The translations under genes were made by a program, and so were the position numbers. This document shows positions 60,120-64,000 of a stretch of 64,000 bases of DNA, piece after piece. Within the stretch, counting starts at the first letter, position 1, and every line of letters starts with the position of its first letter. The DNA is from Guadua angustifolia (lineage: Eukaryota; Streptophyta; Magnoliopsida; Poales; Poaceae), in contig JAYEVE010001380.1 of NCBI GenBank assembly GCA_036346375.1, positions 62,001-126,000 of the forward strand, in the 5' to 3' direction. Below the pieces are notes generated by a model. It saw only the letters and a list, made by a program, of their open reading frames with translations, did not search any database and was not told where the DNA came from.

Positions 60120-60460
60120 TTTGGGATATGGTATGCCCCATGATGGGCCAAAGGCCAATGATCGCATCAGATGGAATTTGGGTACCTTCCAAACTAAAAT
60201 ATCTTCTTATGATGCCTCATGTCAGGTCGCATGCTGGTCACCGTTCAAAACGGAATCAGATATCGTAAGTAGATTTAAAACAAGAGGTATGCCTCATAAT
60301 GGGCCATTAGCCGTATACTACAAAAAGCAGGTGCGGGTACCACTTGGATAATTCATGGTATGCCTCATGACAGGCCAAAAGCTGTGCGCCATGGCACACA
60401 GGTACCACTCGGCTAAAGGCCAACAAAAACAGAGATATACTCCATGACGAGTCACGTGCT
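60120..60460. repeat. Degenerate ~75-85 bp tandem repeats before the Tat LTR
   Basis: GGTATGCCCCATGATGGGCC, GATGCCTCATGTCAGGTCGC, GGTATGCCTCATAATGGGCC, GGTATGCCTCATGACAGGCC and ACTCCATGACGAGTCACG occur at 70-85 bp spacing. Same position in the element as the minisatellite at 1736-2060, but a different sequence. Confidence 0.7.
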
Positions 60461-60626
60461 AGCTCAATAAATTGGGTCGGGAACCACTCAGAATGATTGC
60501 ACGTGGAGCTTTATCGAGTCCTTCACGACCTCCTTGCCAATAATGGAGCACTCGGCTGGAGAAAAAACCAGTCAGGAAATCCTGTCAATAAGAAGGCAAT
60601 CCGATCGCAAAGCACTCGGGGACTCT

Positions 60627-61091
60627 TGTGGAATATATGGATCTGCGTATCGCAAGGCGAACTGCGAGGCCCAACAGGATAAGGCCGGGCCCAATCGATC
60701 ACATGGAAACTGAAGCTGCTAGGGTTGCCCTAGACGTGCGAAACAAGGAAGCCCTAAAGATAGCAACAGATCCTGATTAGGTAGGATACTATCATAATCT
60801 AGGCTATTATTAAGCGGATATGTACGGAAGATATAAATCTCCATCTTGTATCCGACCCGGACTCCCTTTTGTAACCGCCCTCCTCTGCTATATAAGGGGA
60901 GGGGCGGGGGAACATCAGCAGATCAGATCATCAGCAAATAAGCTAGACACACATAATCTCAAAGCACAGGACTAGGGTATTATCTCCTCCGCGAGAGCCC
61001 GAACTTGTATAATTCTTGCGTCTTGTGCTACCATCGAGTTTGATCCAATGTCTAGCCCCGTTTTCATTATTGCCGACAACAAACGTCGACA
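60627..61091 (+). mobile_element. 3' LTR of the Tat element (about 465 bp)
   Basis: Starts TGTGGAATATATGG after the PPT-like CACTCGGGGACTCT and ends ...CGTCGACA (or at 61081, CGACAACA). TATA box CTATATAAGGGG at 60888-60899. The sister LTR is at 2340-2776. Confidence 0.65.
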
Positions 61092-63247
61092 GGTGGAATT
61101 TCAGTTGATCCAAAGAAGATCCAAGCTATCACAGAATGGGAATCACCTCAATTTGTTTCTAAAGTCTGAAGTTTTCTTGGTTTAGTGGGATACTATTGCC
61201 GCTTTATCGAAAACTTCTCTAAAATTTCTCGACCAATGACACAACTTTTGAAAAAGGAAAAGTAGTTTGAATGGACTCTAGAATGTGAAGCTAGTTTCCA
61301 AGAGCTTAAGAAAAGATTAACCTCAGCACCAATTGTCATCATACCCGATATCCATAAGAGCTTTGAGGTATATTACGACGCATCACGACACGGTCTTGGA
61401 TGTGTACTAATGCAAGAAAGGAAAGTTGTCGCATATGCTTCACGTCAACTTCGGCTGCATGAACAAAACTATCATACTCATGATTTGGAATTAGCAACCA
61501 TTGTTCATGCCTTGAAGATTTGGAGACATTATCTTATTGGCAATCGTTGTGAAATCTATACGGATCACAAAAGCCTGAAATATTTTTTTACCCAACCAGA
61601 TCTAAATCTCAGGCAAAGAAGATGGCTAGAGTTGATCAAAGACTACAATCTTGGCATTCATTACCATCCTGATAAGGCTAATGTTGTAGCCGATGCCCTT
61701 AGCCGAAAGCTTCATTGTCTTTTCATATCCGACCAATCTGAGATACAAAAAGAATTCCAAAAACTCAATTTGGGTTTAGTTGAGGAAGGCTTTGTTCTTT
61801 GCTCAAGTCTGACCAACTCTCGGAGACTCATATTAAAGCCGCTCAACTAAAGGATGAAGTCATTATTGGGATCAGAAAGCAACTGAAAGAAGGCATTGCA
61901 TCTGAATTCTCTGAAAGTTCAAATGAAGTAATTATGCAAAGAAATTGTATATATGTCCCAAATAATTCTAATCTCAAGAAGCTAATTTTAAAAAAAGCTC
62001 ATGAATCTCCTCTTTCTATCCACCCTGAGAGCACAAAAATGTATCAAGATCTTAAATAAGAATATTGGTGGCCCGACATGAGAAAGGAAATTGCTGCATA
62101 TGTTGCTAAATGTGACGTATGCCAGTGAGTCAAAGCCGAGCATCAACGTCCTGCTGGTCTTCTTCAGCCCTTGCAAATCCTCAAGTGGAAATGGGAACAT
62201 ATTAGTATGCATTTCTTTATTGGTCTACCCAGAACTGAAAAAGGAAATGATTCTATCTAGGTGATTGTTGACTAGTTAGCAAAGTAGCACATTTTATTCC
62301 AGCCATAACTGCATATTCAGGAGAAAAGCTTGCTGAACTGTATATCAGCAACATTGTGCGTTTGCACAGTGTTCCAAAAACTATCGTATCTAATCGAGGC
62401 TCCCAATTTACTTCTCGTTTCTGGGAAAGTTTGCACAGTCTGCTGGGGACTAAGTTAAACTTTAGTACAGCTTATCATCCTCAGACAGATGGGAAAACTG
62501 AGAGAATAAATCAAATTCTTGAAGATATGCTCAGAGCCTGTGTGCTGTCTTATAGCACTAATTGGGAGAAGAGTCTTGCATTTGCTGAATTTTTTTATAA
62601 TAATAGTTTTCAAGCCAATCTTCAAATGTCGCCATTTGAAGCCTTATATGGGAGAAAATGCATAACTCCTCTTTTCTGGTCTGAAGTTGGAGAAAGAAAA
62701 TTATTCTGTTCAGACCTCATCCAAGAAACCCAAGAGCAGGTAGATATGATCAGAAGCAAATTGAAGGAAGCCCAGTCTCGTCAAAAGAGTTACGCTGACA
62801 ATCGTCGACGTAAACTCAGCTTCGAAGTGAATGATCATGTCTAACTAAAAGTTTCTCCTCTCCGTGGAGTTTGTCGCTTTCAAGTCCGTGGAAAAGCTAG
62901 CTCCTCGATACATTGGTCCGTATCGAATTCTAGAAAAGATGGGTGAGATGGCATACAAGTTGGAATTGCCACCTCAATTATCTGAAATTCATAATGCCTT
63001 CCATGTGTCCCAACTTAAGAAGTACCTCTGTGTTCCTTCTAAGCTCACCAATCTACAAGACATTGATCTGTAACCGGATTTATCATATTGAGAGTATCCA
63101 ATCCACATTCTTGAAGAAGTAGAGCGTCACACAAGGAACAAGTCGCACAAGATGCTGAAGGTTCAATGGAGCAACCACATAGAAGGCGAAGCAACATGGG
63201 AACGCGAAGATCAACTTCGGAAGGAATTCCCCGACTTCTTCTTGTAG
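61092..63247 (+). pseudogene. pol of the chromodomain Gypsy element: RT end, RNase H, integrase, chromodomain
   Basis: RT end: SFLGLVGYYCRFIENFSKIS. RNase H: FEVYYDASRHGLGCVLMQ ... LEL ... YTDHKSLKYF ... ADALSRK (61370-61710). Integrase zinc finger: HESPLSIHPESTKM ... KCDVCQ (His/Cys kept). In the core, two catalytic Asp are changed: ISMHFFIGLP (Asp to His) and VSNRGSQFTS (Asp to Asn); the Glu (GKTERINQILEDML) stays. 62356-62844 is a long open piece. ALYGRKCITPLFWSEVGE and LAPRYIGPYRILEKMG follow. A chromodomain, IHILEEVERHTRNKSHK then VQWSNHIEGEATWERED, ends at 63247. Six or more stops make it inactive. Confidence 0.9.
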
Positions 63248-63293
63248 CCCTCGCAAAATCTCGAGGACGAGATTTCTGTAAGGGGGGTAGATT

Positions 63294-64000
63294 TGTAACA
63301 TCCTGAAAATTCAAATAAAGTAATAAATTAAATTTCAGCATTAAATTATATTTATTGATGCTTTTTCTGAATTTCCTGAATTTTTCTGGATTTTCTTGAT
63401 TTTTGCCTCATTGGAAAAGTGTTTTCAAGTAATAGAAGGATAACAAAAAAATAAAATCTTAAGTCAATAAAATTCCAAAATCCTGGATAACCCTGAGAAT
63501 ACCCTGGAACCCCAATTTTAAATTTTAAAATGTCATATCCAACATTTATGCATGAAATACAAACTCATTTATTGGACCATGACTAACAACAGTGAATTTG
63601 TTAGAATTTAATAAAATAATAATGATTTATCTTCAGCTGAAAATTTTATATTATCTTCTTATTTAATAAATACATTCATAGTAAACATTTGAGAAACAAA
63701 TAAATTATTTTTGGATATGTAAAATTCAAAAATAGAGATTAAAAATCTAGTAATCAGAATGTCAGAATTTTAATAAATTAAATAAAAAATATTTAAATAT
63801 GAAAAGTTTATTAAAGGATAAATTTGACAAGAAGAACTCACATAAAAATTTTCAAAAAGTTTTAAAAATATTTAAACTCTCTGAAAAATCAAAGATATAA
63901 ATCTGAAAACTGTGCAGAACGTTTTGTCAGATTTTTTATAAATTCTGTGAACAGTATGTTTGCCTAAAATTTCTACAGTGTCAAGATAACCCCTCATTAA
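63294..64000 (+). mobile_element. 3' LTR of the chromodomain Gypsy element, incomplete
   Basis: TGTAACATCCTGAAAATTC directly after the PPT; AT-rich and without ORFs. The rest lies beyond the window. Confidence 0.85.

Larger units (their letters stand above)
55930..61091 (+). mobile_element. Tat-lineage Gypsy retrotransposon, internally deleted, with solo-LTR insert
   Basis: The 5' LTR is absent. A gag N-terminal part is fused by deletion (junction about 56783) to the end of RT. RNase H, the extra plant RNase H (aRNH, typical of Tat), the integrase zinc finger and the start of the integrase core follow. A second deletion (about 59852) joins this to the antisense-promoter region, repeats and the 3' LTR. 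The aRNH part is interrupted by the solo LTR at 57535-59068. Confidence 0.8.
61092..64000 (+). mobile_element. Chromodomain Ty3/Gypsy element (Tekay-like), 5' truncated, open at the right edge
   Basis: Begins abruptly within RT (GISVDPKKIQAI) at the Tat LTR border, continues through RNase H, integrase and chromodomain, then PPT AAGGGGGGTAGAT (63280-63292) and the LTR start TGTAACATCC at 63294. Confidence 0.85.

Overview
This is a plant nuclear window, almost certainly from a grass. The evidence is its repeat content: Tat-lineage and chromodomain Gypsy elements, SIRE/Maximus-like Copia elements, an Angela/BARE-like solo LTR, two CACTA elements and a hAT-type MITE. It also holds GC-rich short exons and a PLS-class PPR gene. 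I found no intact host gene and no tRNA, rRNA or CRISPR array. Nearly everything is transposable-element sequence, mostly decayed and deeply nested.

Layout. 1-2776: 3' end of a Tat-lineage Gypsy element with a broken antisense gene, a minisatellite and an LTR. 2777-5411: 3' end of a SIRE-like Copia element. 5412-8509: low-coding sequence with a small GC-rich island and a 251-bp hAT MITE. 8510-10572 (minus): PPR gene with several frameshifts. 10573-13285: non-coding, with CT-rich arrays and a duplicated ~200-bp unit. 13286-41249: one SIRE-like Copia element (A, plus strand), complete with LTRs, PBS and PPT but lacking its integrase core. Its 3' LTR is split by a 16.9-kb CACTA (22794-39716). 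That CACTA contains an LTR-like solo unit (25300-37253), which in turn holds a second CACTA (25996-31714) and a second related solo unit (31839-34689). 41813-54828: a second SIRE-like element (B, minus strand). 55930-61091: a deleted Tat element carrying an Angela-like solo LTR with a perfect 5-bp target-site duplication. 61092-64000: a chromodomain Gypsy element, cut by the right edge.

Main observations. (1) The two CACTA elements have each captured pieces of a host gene: UBA5, the UFM1-activating E1, in the outer one, and an HSP110-type chaperone in the inner one. (2) Both SIRE-like elements carry arrays of a short inverted motif in their LTRs. The motif differs between elements, but in each it recurs between pol and an extra ORF downstream of pol. 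(3) Both Tat elements have the same 3' design: an antisense transcription unit with its own TATA box, then a tandem-repeat block, then PPT and LTR.

Method limits. All assignments come from reading the sequence and from remembered family motifs; no database search was run. Boundaries given as LTR or TIR ends with target-site duplications are seen directly. Lineage names are inference from motifs.
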